In this document: positions 60,001 through 64,000 of the stretch, in pieces
Numbering within the stretch: position 1 is the first letter of the stretch
How the letters are laid out: each line of letters starts with the position of its first letter
Source of the DNA: Bretschneidera sinensis
Lineage: Eukaryota > Streptophyta > Magnoliopsida > Brassicales > Akaniaceae
Direction of reading: 5' to 3'
NCBI GenBank assembly: GCA_023935145.1
Contig: CM043702.1
Coordinates: forward strand, 103,795,088-103,859,087
Length of the DNA stretch: 64,000 bases
Made by a program: the position numbers and the translations under genes
The notes under the pieces: generated by a model
Databases searched by the model: none
What the model was told of the DNA's origin: nothing
Seen by the model: the letters and a program-made list of their open reading frames with translations, nothing else

Positions 60001-63000
60001 TCCCTATCTACATTAACAACACATACCCATTATCCATCAGCTCTAACGAGAAGGAAAAAAAAAATATCGGTCCGTTACTACCACCCATTCATCGTTGAGA
60101 AAATTGTTACCTCTCAAATTTTTGTTGATTTTCAAGCTCTTGTTCAACATCGTTTGCATCAATATGCTATTTGGGCTAAAACTGATTGTGATGGTCGTCA
60201 CATCTATGATAATTGTTGTCAATTGGAGATTGACTATTACTCCTCAAGGATACCATCTGTGCTCAACTTTGAAATGTGTTTCCTTAGCATAGAATAGTTA
60301 CTTGATAAGGTTTCTAAAGAATTAGAGAACATCGCCAATGTCTCTTACAAAAGTGGTTCTATTCCAGAACAATCAAAGCAAGATGTAATTAATGATGTTC
60401 AAATCCAACTTGAGAAACAAGATGATGATATCCAAGACCATTGAGCTCGAGACACCCAAGGATAAACAAGAAATCTTCATAGTGCAAGTAGAGACCACAG
60501 ATTGCACGCACACCCAAGACAAGGATGAGGACATGATGTGTGATTGTGATATTCCTTATATTGATTTTGTCTTCCCTCACTATTTTGAAGCTTCTCAGCA
60601 ACTTCTCTTGATATTATTCTTGTGTTCGATCGAGAACACTACATCAAAAAAATTTCAAGTCTTTGCCATGTAACTTCAACAATCACAAGTTAATTTCACA
60701 ACTTCAAAACTCGAGGTTGAATTTTTTGTAAGTGGGAGAAAAAGGGAAAAAAGTATTATTTTAGGATTTTTTATATATTTATGGGTTTAGCTTGTAATTA
60801 TGTCTTTTGGGAAGAAAGTAGTAGTATTGTAGGAAATTAGGTTAGGCAATTAATGAGGTAATAGGGTTTTAGGGTTTATTTCCTATTATGTTTAGGATTG
60901 GTGCCTGTATAAGCACCTTTAGCATGTTGAGTTATTTAGACATTGATAATTTGAGACTTGATTATCTCTCTGTTTCTCTCCTCTTGGTCTGTTTCTTCTT
61001 CTCCTTTCTTTCTAACTTGTTCTGTCTTCTTCTCTTCCCCGCTGCTTCTGTTCTCCTTCTCTTCTTCTTCTCTACTGTTTCTCATTTCTCAATCTATTTC
61101 TTCTCGCTAGACTATCTGTCCTACATCAGATAGATAAAGCTTATTATCCATATTTTGTATTTTGAAATTTGAATCAATCTAAAATGGTAGGATTCTTCCC
61201 CTTTCTTGCAAATGGATTTTCATTTTCAATGTGTTATCATGTCCAGGAAGGATAGAACTGGTGTTGATCGGTTTTCGCTCAGACAAGCTGTGATATTCAT
61301 TTGTGCTACCAATAGACCTGATGAATTGGACCTTGAGTTTGTTCGCCCTGGACGTATTGATCGTCGTTTGTACATCGGTTTGCCTGATGCAAAGCAACGA
61401 GTGCAAATATTTGGTGTGCACAGTGCAGGAAAGCAACTTGCAGAAGATGTAAGCTTTGAAAAGGTAAGTAATTAGTTGTACATCTAACGATTTACTGGTG
61501 TGTGTGTGTAGCCATTTATAATGGTGTATTCATGCAGTATCAAGCACTAGTATAGAAAGTGATGAAAAACTATGAGTATGTTTATTGGAAAAGTCAATTT
61601 AATTGGTAAATTATCTTATTTCATGCTAATATTTAAATTATCTAAATTTTTAATTATGATTATCTTATACTAATTGTTGTAATGACGAGTTGCTCCTTGA
61701 AACTTTGTTCTGCTTAATGGACTCACCATTGTACACAAGTGCAAAGTAGTTTGGGTTAAGACTGTTGAGTTAAATGCTATAATTATCATTGTCATCGTTC
61801 AAGAGCATGTGTTTAGTATATTCCTAGAAAATTCAAAGGTGTTTAGTGTTCAGTCCTTTGAGTTAAATTATTTTAAGATAAATCCATCAATAGGAGATGA
61901 TAGAATTGTCTTCCCGCCTCAATAAGAAGGGAGGAAACACAAAGGCTTCCTAAGACGCCAAGAATTTGACAGTGGGTTGGGTAGTCCTAGACTCCTAGTT
62001 GAAAAAGTGAAAGAAGGGGAGAAGAAGAAATAAAGGGAGGGTAGTTTTCTTGCCACCACCAACAGCACAGCAACAAATGGGACGTATTTATCCCATTTCT
62101 TTACTATTTTAGGAACCATTGCAATAAATAGTTGAATAAGATGGAAGTCAAATTACTGCAATCACTTTAGCAGGACGTCTTTTAAAGGTAACCCATGCAT
62201 GAAAAGCATCCAAGTTCGCTTGCAGCCTATCTCTGTTGCTCTCTCCTTTTCTCTCTTACTCCACAGAAGATTTCCAATATGCTCCTACCCTTTAACATTG
62301 TTATGGTGTTGTCTTTTTCTCTGATGCTCATATGTAGACACTCTGGTCCTCTCTAACCGGCCTTACTTTATCCATCTTAATTGTATGTCTTTAATCTTAA
62401 TTTAGTTTATCTTATATTTTTTTTTTTCCGTTTTTCAACTGTACAGCTTGTCTTCCGCACTGTTGGCTTTTCGGGGGCAGATATTCGGAATCTTGTAAAT
62501 GAAGCAGCAATAATGTCGGTATGTTATATTCTTATTAGGAAAAGTTAAATCTGATGTCAAATTCCCACCAAGATAACTAGGAGTCCCTTGTAGCTTACGC
62601 AATGTTCATAAGAAAATACTTCTGAACATATATGATAATAATGGCTAAAGGATGAATGAAGAACATATTATCGTTCATCGATGGTTATGATTTCAACTGT
62701 TGCCTATATTTTAATATTTGTTAAATTGTTCTCTCATTTTAGAATTTTCTTTCAAAAAGTACCATCAGCTCGAATCGTAGCACCTAATGATCTCATGCAT
62801 CTTAGCAGCCTTTTTTTGTTGATCTTGTTTTCATTACATACAAGCATAACGTTGCAGGTAAGGAAAGGGCATTCCAAGATCTTCCAGCAAGACATTGTTG
62901 ATGTGTTAGATAAACAATTGCTCGAGGGTATGGGTGTACTCCTTACAGAGGAAGAGCAGCAGAAATGTGAACAAAGTGTACGTGCTGGCCTTTATTGTGG

Positions 63001-63177
63001 TTTGGTACCTTACCAATTCAAGTTGTTATTCTCATCTTTCATTGATTTACTTGATAATAGGTGTCTTTTGAAAAGAAGAGACTTCTGGCTGTACATGAAG
63101 CTGGTCATATAGTGTTGGCTCACTTGTTTCCTCGATTTGATTGGCATGCATTTTCTCAGCTCCTGCCTGGTGGCAAG
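29682..63177 (+). CDS. FTSHI4: FTSHI4-like plastid AAA+/FtsH-family protein (13 exons, 3' end outside window)
   Basis: Exons 29682-30080, 33490-33674, 48828-49054, 50408-50685, 50960-51037, 51121-51363, 51457-51597, 51694-51861, 53965-54077, 61247-61463, 62447-62518, 62858-62977 and 63061-63177 join in frame (2358 nt, 786 codons) with GT-AG introns. The protein has a Ser/Thr/Arg-rich plastid-type N-terminus, membrane segments at about 139-158 and 425-450, Walker A GPPGTGKT (523-530), Walker B FVFVDEID (577-584), an SRH with Arg fingers (ATNRPD 631-636; GRIDRR 646-651), and M41 motif HEAGH (759-763). It best fits Arabidopsis At5g64580 (FTSHI4/EMB3144), an FtsH-like plastid-envelope protein needed for embryo and chloroplast development. 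FTSHI5 is excluded by its different Walker region. Assignment is from remembered family features, without a search. Confidence 0.8.
30252..30301 (+). repeat. Very short retroposed tail with 17-bp target duplication
   Basis: atatgattgttatctgc occurs at 30,252-30,268 and 30,285-30,301, flanking only tacttataaaaaaaaa. This looks like a LINE- or SINE-type insertion cut down to its tail. Confidence 0.55.
31247..32885. mobile_element. TIR element with GGGCATRTTTGG ends (intron 1)
   Basis: The left end ggggcatatttgggtagcag and the right end (inverted gggcatgtttggattcag) are followed on both sides by gttttcagtttt-like sequence and a shared ttggataac-gta motif, so the TIRs extend over 100 bases with many gttttcaaaa repeats (31,600-31,860). 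The interior 31,930-32,690 is GC-richer and not recognised. No transposase is seen. Flanking target duplications are not clear. Confidence 0.6.
33490..33674 (+). CDS. FTSHI4: FTSHI4-like exon 2 (first membrane segment)
   Basis: [20 protein letters not shown] continues into a hydrophobic helix (IFSC), then [11 protein letters not shown] and a charged helix ending [14 protein letters not shown]. Acceptor tattttcag. The donor is a|gtaagt, phase 2. The last 43 bases recur at 41,354-41,403. Confidence 0.9.
35114..35345 (-). pseudogene. Unrecognised coding-like segment inside the TIR element
   Basis: The minus-strand frame reads [20 protein letters not shown] then [20 protein letters not shown] and [15 protein letters not shown], ending at a stop at 35,114. 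The composition is protein-like (amphipathic, no bias). I do not recognise the family. It may be the last exon of a captured gene. Upstream of about 35,345 the frame runs into T-rich sequence and looks intronic. Confidence 0.4.
36961..37035 (-). pseudogene. Unrecognised exon-like segment
   Basis: On the minus strand, after an acceptor-like atatgtgtag, the frame reads [19 protein letters not shown] then [11 protein letters not shown]. It is short but coding-like. No family is recognised. It may belong with 35,114-35,345 and 37,092-37,190 as parts of one captured gene. Confidence 0.35.
37092..37190 (-). pseudogene. Unrecognised exon-like segment (basic helix)
   Basis: The minus strand reads [20 protein letters not shown] followed by EKELAN, then a consensus donor (t|gtgagtc). 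An acceptor-like ggtggcag lies at its start. Likely one exon of a captured gene. No family is recognised. Confidence 0.4.
37958..38161 (-). pseudogene. Captured SufE-type domain fragment, quinolinate-synthase-like
   Basis: The minus-strand frame [20 protein letters not shown] continues through [17 protein letters not shown] (with the Cys that accepts sulfur in SufE proteins) to [11 protein letters not shown], where homology stops at a gt. In plants this version of the domain forms the N-terminal part of plastid quinolinate synthase (NAD synthesis), activating the partner cysteine desulfurase. The NadA part is absent. The preceding sequence (to 38,460) is an untranslated or low-complexity GA-rich run. 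Best read as a gene fragment captured by the TIR element. Confidence 0.65.
39190..39392 (+). pseudogene. Captured N-terminal fragment, RBR/RING E3-ligase-like
   Basis: From an ATG at 39,190: [20 protein letters not shown], a stop at 39,256, then [14 protein letters not shown]. After a frameshift near 39,312 the reading is [20 protein letters not shown] followed by LALHL. The AQS-x-SDLDxAFxLQxxEA pattern is what I remember from the N-termini of plant RBR (RING-IBR) proteins. No RING or IBR cysteines are present. Disrupted and truncated. Confidence 0.45.
39590..40790 (-). mobile_element. Possible small non-autonomous LTR element inside the TIR element
   Basis: A segment around 39,600-39,695 (actaacccttaggtgagtag, then tacatcaataccc) resembles 40,720-40,785 (actaaccctaaggttagcaa, then gtacataaatac). 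A tract reading atgctccaacttgagagaga on the minus strand (39,703-39,722) could be a polypurine tract. No ORF is present between. Weak case. Confidence 0.35.
41354..41403 (+). repeat. Duplicate of the end of exon 2 (pseudo-exon)
   Basis: gcttatatagaagcattgat through attagaaa repeats exon 2 bases 33,632-33,674 with only a few changes and still translates as [17 protein letters not shown]. It is preceded by ttattag and followed by gtaaat, so both splice-site signals are present. If spliced between exons 2 and 3 it would bring a stop in the shifted frame (aag ctt ata tag). Confidence 0.85.
41404..44039. other. Mostly non-coding DNA with LTR-like features
   Basis: 41,404-41,900 is AT-rich. Bases 41,900-43,950 are GC-richer with a ctataaaagg TATA-like box near 43,014, suggesting an old LTR. 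Open frames on both strands at 43,233-43,579 overlap each other and match nothing known. A GAGGCG-rich TIR insertion lies at 42,208-42,817. Confidence 0.4.
42208..42817. mobile_element. Small GAGGCG-type TIR insertion
   Basis: The left end cccgtgttttcagaggttaa and the right end (inverted cccatgttttaaaaggagtt) are inverted copies, each followed by gaggcg-rich sequence (ggcgaggcgaggcg and gcgcgcctcggtgaggcg). The interior is AT-rich with no ORF. A related insertion lies at 55,125-55,925. Confidence 0.5.
44040..44540 (-). pseudogene. Copia RT and RNase H remnants (element 1)
   Basis: RT pieces read [31 protein letters not shown] and [19 protein letters not shown]. RNase H reads [20 protein letters not shown] then [12 protein letters not shown]. 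The RT palm with its YVDD box is deleted between these pieces, so it cannot act. Confidence 0.8.
44565..45654 (+). mobile_element. TRIM-like small LTR element with TSD GTCAT
   Basis: gtcat (44,565-44,569), LTR 44,570-44,764 (tgttgagag...tttcaaca), PBS tggtatcagagc (44,765-44,776), 670 bases without a supported gene, LTR 45,448-45,649 and gtcat (45,650-45,654). LTRs are about 195-202 bp. It lies inside copia element 1 in the opposite orientation. Being non-coding, it must rely on another element's proteins. A related solo LTR lies at 58,311-58,494. Confidence 0.9.
45655..46860 (-). pseudogene. Copia integrase, linker and pre-integrase remnants (element 1)
   Basis: The linker frame 46,116-45,826 ends [12 protein letters not shown] and is followed by [19 protein letters not shown], the stretch before copia RT. 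Integrase core pieces are [20 protein letters not shown] and [14 protein letters not shown] (with catalytic Asp) and IIHQSSC. The pre-integrase part includes [20 protein letters not shown]. Many stops. Confidence 0.75.
47300..48100 (-). pseudogene. Copia gag remnant (element 1)
   Basis: Reads [20 protein letters not shown] then [13 protein letters not shown], the start of a UBN2-type copia gag, followed by broken pieces ([20 protein letters not shown]). The downstream zinc-knuckle region is not clear. It is homologous to the gag at 58,427-58,735. Confidence 0.75.
48635..48740 (-). repeat. PBS and short 5' LTR of copia element 1
   Basis: The PBS complement ctctgatacca abuts an LTR of about 95 bp starting tgttaacttgggatta, similar to 56,716-56,830 and 59,237-59,353. 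Its far end is mutated. It lies only about 90 bases before exon 3. Confidence 0.7.
48828..49054 (+). CDS. FTSHI4: FTSHI4-like exon 3
   Basis: Joins exon 2 at phase 2 to read [20 protein letters not shown], then [20 protein letters not shown] and an acidic helix ending ELGISG. Acceptor atggcag, donor g|gtttgt, phase 1. Confidence 0.9.
49601..50068 (+). mobile_element. 5'-truncated LINE with 13-bp target duplication
   Basis: aggattcaatact flanks the insertion (49,601-49,613 and 50,056-50,068). The body encodes the end of a plant LINE RT: the zinc-binding tail [14 protein letters not shown], then [20 protein letters not shown] and [16 protein letters not shown], with stops and a frameshift. It ends in ttacttgtttaaaaa. 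The endonuclease and most of the RT are missing. Confidence 0.85.
50306..50330 (+). repeat. Homopolymeric G tract
   Basis: About 17 G, one or two interruptions by A, then 7 more G in intron 3, 78 bases before exon 4. Such runs are assembly-prone and could form quadruplexes. Confidence 0.8.
50408..50685 (+). CDS. FTSHI4: FTSHI4-like exon 4
   Basis: [20 protein letters not shown] through [20 protein letters not shown] and [20 protein letters not shown] to DCCE. Acceptor ctggtag, donor gtaaag, phase 0. This stromal/intermembrane region between the membrane segments is specific to the FTSHI4 group. Confidence 0.9.
50960..51037 (+). CDS. FTSHI4: FTSHI4-like exon 5
   Basis: [20 protein letters not shown] then FPLEYV (26 codons). 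Acceptor aaacag, donor gtaagt, both phase 0. Confidence 0.9.
51121..51363 (+). CDS. FTSHI4: FTSHI4-like exon 6 (second membrane segment)
   Basis: [20 protein letters not shown] leads into the hydrophobic segment [15 protein letters not shown], then [18 protein letters not shown]. 81 codons, phase 0 at both ends. Confidence 0.9.
51457..51597 (+). CDS. FTSHI4: FTSHI4-like exon 7
   Basis: [40 protein letters not shown], then VQFVR, the N-terminal part of the AAA+ domain. 47 codons, phase 0. Confidence 0.9.
51694..51861 (+). CDS. FTSHI4: FTSHI4-like exon 8 (Walker A, altered pore loop)
   Basis: [20 protein letters not shown] carries the Walker A motif. The following [20 protein letters not shown] has no aromatic-hydrophobic-Gly pore loop: active FtsH proteins have an FVG-type triplet at this place. 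56 codons, phase 0. Confidence 0.92.
51862..53964 (+). other. Intron 8 (2.1 kb)
   Basis: Holds an inverted-repeat segment (about 52,060-52,470), a SINE (about 52,600-52,860), and AT-rich DNA with no other feature (52,861-53,964). Confidence 0.75.
52600..52860 (+). mobile_element. tRNA-derived SINE
   Basis: An A box tggcttagtgg (52,609-52,619) and a B box gggtttgagtc (52,649-52,659) are spaced as in a tRNA-derived pol III promoter. The body continues about 200 bases without an ORF. No clean poly(A) tail or target duplication is seen. Confidence 0.6.
53965..54077 (+). CDS. FTSHI4: FTSHI4-like exon 9 (Walker B)
   Basis: [20 protein letters not shown] then [17 protein letters not shown]. The DE of Walker B needed for ATP hydrolysis is present. 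The donor ga|gtaagt gives phase 2. Confidence 0.92.
54237..54812. mobile_element. hAT-like MITE
   Basis: The left end ggaatgtttggcctagcttt (then ttcttttgctgtaggg) is matched by an inverted right end (gcctttggc, gcaacctattgctgtggg). No ORF. The ends and target duplications are approximate. Confidence 0.45.
55125..55925. mobile_element. GAGGCG-type TIR insertion (intron 9)
   Basis: ttgttaatagaggcacacct is matched by an inverted end (ttgttatctggaacctaggc), each followed by gcacctaggc-like stretches. Flanks are accatgactgcatag and accatgcat. The interior includes a GC-rich part (55,180-55,520) and a T-run at 55,588. No transposase. Confidence 0.5.
58311..58494 (-). repeat. Solo LTR of the TRIM-like family
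   Basis: Reverse complement of the LTR at 44,570-44,764: minus-strand tgttgagagtccaaatagga ... gttttaaaca, 184 bp. It is flanked by actac and agtac, a 4-of-5 target duplication. It sits inside copia element 2. Confidence 0.75.
58495..58735 (-). pseudogene. Copia gag remnant (element 2)
   Basis: The frame reads [20 protein letters not shown] then [20 protein letters not shown], the UBN2-type gag also seen at 47,900-48,100. It is cut at 58,495 by the solo LTR. Confidence 0.8.
59639..61125 (+). mobile_element. Small LTR retrotransposon (331/333-bp LTRs)
   Basis: 5' LTR 59,639-59,969 and 3' LTR 60,793-61,125 share tgtaattatgtctttt starts, CT-rich U5 and ctatctgtcctaca ends. The PBS-like tggtattagaaccg is at 59,975-59,988. 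The 800-base interior has a 107-codon open frame (59,974-60,297) that I do not recognise and no RT or integrase. No 5-bp target duplication is visible. A solo LTR of the family is at 63,221-63,574. Confidence 0.75.
61247..61463 (+). CDS. FTSHI4: FTSHI4-like exon 10 (SRH and Arg finger)
   Basis: Completes Glu from exon 9 and reads [40 protein letters not shown] (second region of homology with both Arg), then [20 protein letters not shown]. Acceptor tgtccag, donor gtaagt, phase 0. Confidence 0.92.
61464..62446 (+). other. Intron 10 (0.98 kb)
   Basis: No gene or recognised repeat. The acceptor region has a T-rich tract before gtacag. Confidence 0.75.
62447..62518 (+). CDS. FTSHI4: FTSHI4-like exon 11 (AAA+ lid)
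   Basis: [20 protein letters not shown] then [18 protein letters not shown] is the sensor-2/lid motif of FtsH-type AAA+ domains. 24 codons, phase 0. Confidence 0.92.
62519..62857 (+). other. Intron 11 (0.34 kb)
   Basis: Ordinary AT-rich intron; a longer open frame that runs through its end into exon 12 is not coding before 62,858. Confidence 0.8.
62858..62977 (+). CDS. FTSHI4: FTSHI4-like exon 12
   Basis: [40 protein letters not shown]: the linker from the AAA+ lid to the peptidase domain. 40 codons, phase 0. Confidence 0.9.
63061..63177 (+). CDS. FTSHI4: FTSHI4-like exon 13 (start of M41 domain)
   Basis: [20 protein letters not shown] then [24 protein letters not shown] fits the HExxH zinc motif. 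39 codons, phase 0, donor gtacaa. Further exons, including the third zinc ligand, lie outside. Confidence 0.9.
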
Positions 63178-64000
63178 GTACAATTTTCACTCAGAGAACT
63201 TGATTTGGGTAAATAACTGATGTAGGACAGATAGTTTAGAGAGAAGAAATAGATTGAGACAAGAGAGAAATAGTAGAGAATCCGTAGAAATAAAGAAGAT
63301 TAGACTGAGAAGAAGCAAAGAAAGAATCAGACAAAAGAGAAGAAGGTAAATTGTTAGAAGAGAAAACTAGAACAAGAAACAGAGGGAGGAAAATATTCCA
63401 AGTCTTAAACTTTATTATCAATGCCTCCATCTAAAACCCTAGTAGAGTTCTCTTATATAGGCACCAAACATAATTTAAATAAGAATGTAAATCAAATCCT
63501 TATAAATATCTAATTGCCTAAATCTAAGTTTCCTAAAATACTACTACTTGATCTCCAAGAATATTGTAATTACAAGATAATCCCAAAATCCCAAAATAAT
63601 AGATATTTTCTTTCCTATTCTGCATCAATAACGCTTTTCTGCCCTGTCATTGGGCCTGTTTAGACATGCTTCCCTGCTGTTTTCTGCGTGATTCGTCCAC
63701 TAACCTCTGCCATTGTGATTTGATTGAAAATTGGGTTTTTTAGTCATTTGAGTTGAGGGAAGTCCCAATTTCTTCCCATTTTAATGCATCTGCAATTGGA
63801 GAATGTCACTCTGATTTTTACCTACATCAAGTCTAAATTGGGTGTAAAATGGGATTGCTTGACTCAAATTTGCTGAAAACTAGACATGCATTCCATGCGT
63901 TTTCTGCTAAAGTTTAACAGCAGAGGGCAACAGAGGGAACCAGGCTGGGAGTTGGGTGGGTGTGTGTGTGTGTGAGGGGGAGGGAGGGGTAAGGGGGCAA
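63178..64000 (+). other. Intron 13 (start), with a solo LTR
   Basis: Begins gtacaa. A minus-strand solo LTR fills 63,221-63,574. The remainder to the window end has no gene. A GT microsatellite lies near 63,957-63,976. Confidence 0.7.
63221..63574 (-). repeat. Solo LTR of the small LTR element family
   Basis: Inverted copy of the LTRs at 59,639 and 60,793: tgtaggacagatagtttaga at the left and atattgtaattaca at the right (354 bp). No target duplication is visible. Confidence 0.7.

Larger units (their letters stand above)
54078..61246 (+). other. Intron 9 (7.2 kb), filled with insertions
   Basis: Contains a MITE (54,237-54,812), a GAGGCG TIR insertion (55,125-55,925), copia element 2 (56,716-59,353) with a nested TRIM solo LTR (58,311-58,494), and a small LTR element (59,639-61,125). 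Stretches 54,813-55,124 and 55,926-56,715 are AT-rich, with a CT-rich run near 55,040-55,095 and no gene. Confidence 0.85.

Noticed and set aside
1..64000. CRISPR arrays, tRNA or rRNA genes, defence or phage systems
   Set aside because: None was seen; the direct repeats present are LTRs, minisatellites and target duplications.

Overview
The window is nuclear DNA from a flowering plant, most likely a eudicot. It has no bacterial-style operons. It carries one large intron-rich nuclear gene for a plastid protein, surrounded and invaded by LTR retrotransposons, LINE and SINE pieces, MULE and other TIR elements. The species cannot be fixed from the sequence alone.

Bases 1-29,300 are almost wholly nested and decayed transposons. 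In order: a Ty1/copia LTR end with PBS and broken gag (1-1310); two minus-strand Athila-like Ty3/gypsy remnants with a tRNA-Asp type PBS and repeated palindromic motifs in their LTRs (1660-10,539); a Tat-like 3' end with a 48-bp minisatellite and one LTR (about 10,540-17,640), interrupted by a chromovirus-like gypsy element with a CATAT target duplication (11,051-16,631); a Sirevirus (copia) 3' half with pre-integrase, RT, RNase H and a downstream PTA/env-like ORF (18,811-26,800), itself interrupted by a solo LTR of the chromovirus family (22,890-25,073, duplication TATAT); and a minus-strand MULE transposase (26,801-28,670) cut exactly at the Sirevirus LTR edge.

Bases 29,682-64,000 hold one host gene on the plus strand. 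Thirteen exons join in frame into 786 residues with a plastid-type N-terminus, two membrane segments, an AAA+ ATPase core and the start of an M41 peptidase domain with an HEAGH motif. It is best matched to FTSHI4 (Arabidopsis At5g64580, EMB3144). The 3' end lies beyond the window. Intron 2 is 15.2 kb and intron 9 is 7.2 kb, both swollen by insertions. Intron 2 holds two TIR elements that appear to have captured host gene pieces (a SufE-type domain resembling plant quinolinate synthase, and an N-terminal piece resembling RBR/RING E3 ligases), a 50-bp copy of the end of exon 2, and a copia element with a nested TRIM-like element. Introns 3, 8, 9 and 13 hold LINE, SINE, copia, TRIM and small LTR insertions.

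I saw no CRISPR array, phage, operon or defence system. The most interesting signals are the gene-fragment captures inside intron 2, the duplicated exon tail, a probable second (internal) promoter in the Sirevirus that shares palindromes with its LTR, and the altered AAA+ pore loop of the FTSHI4-like protein beside an intact HEAGH.
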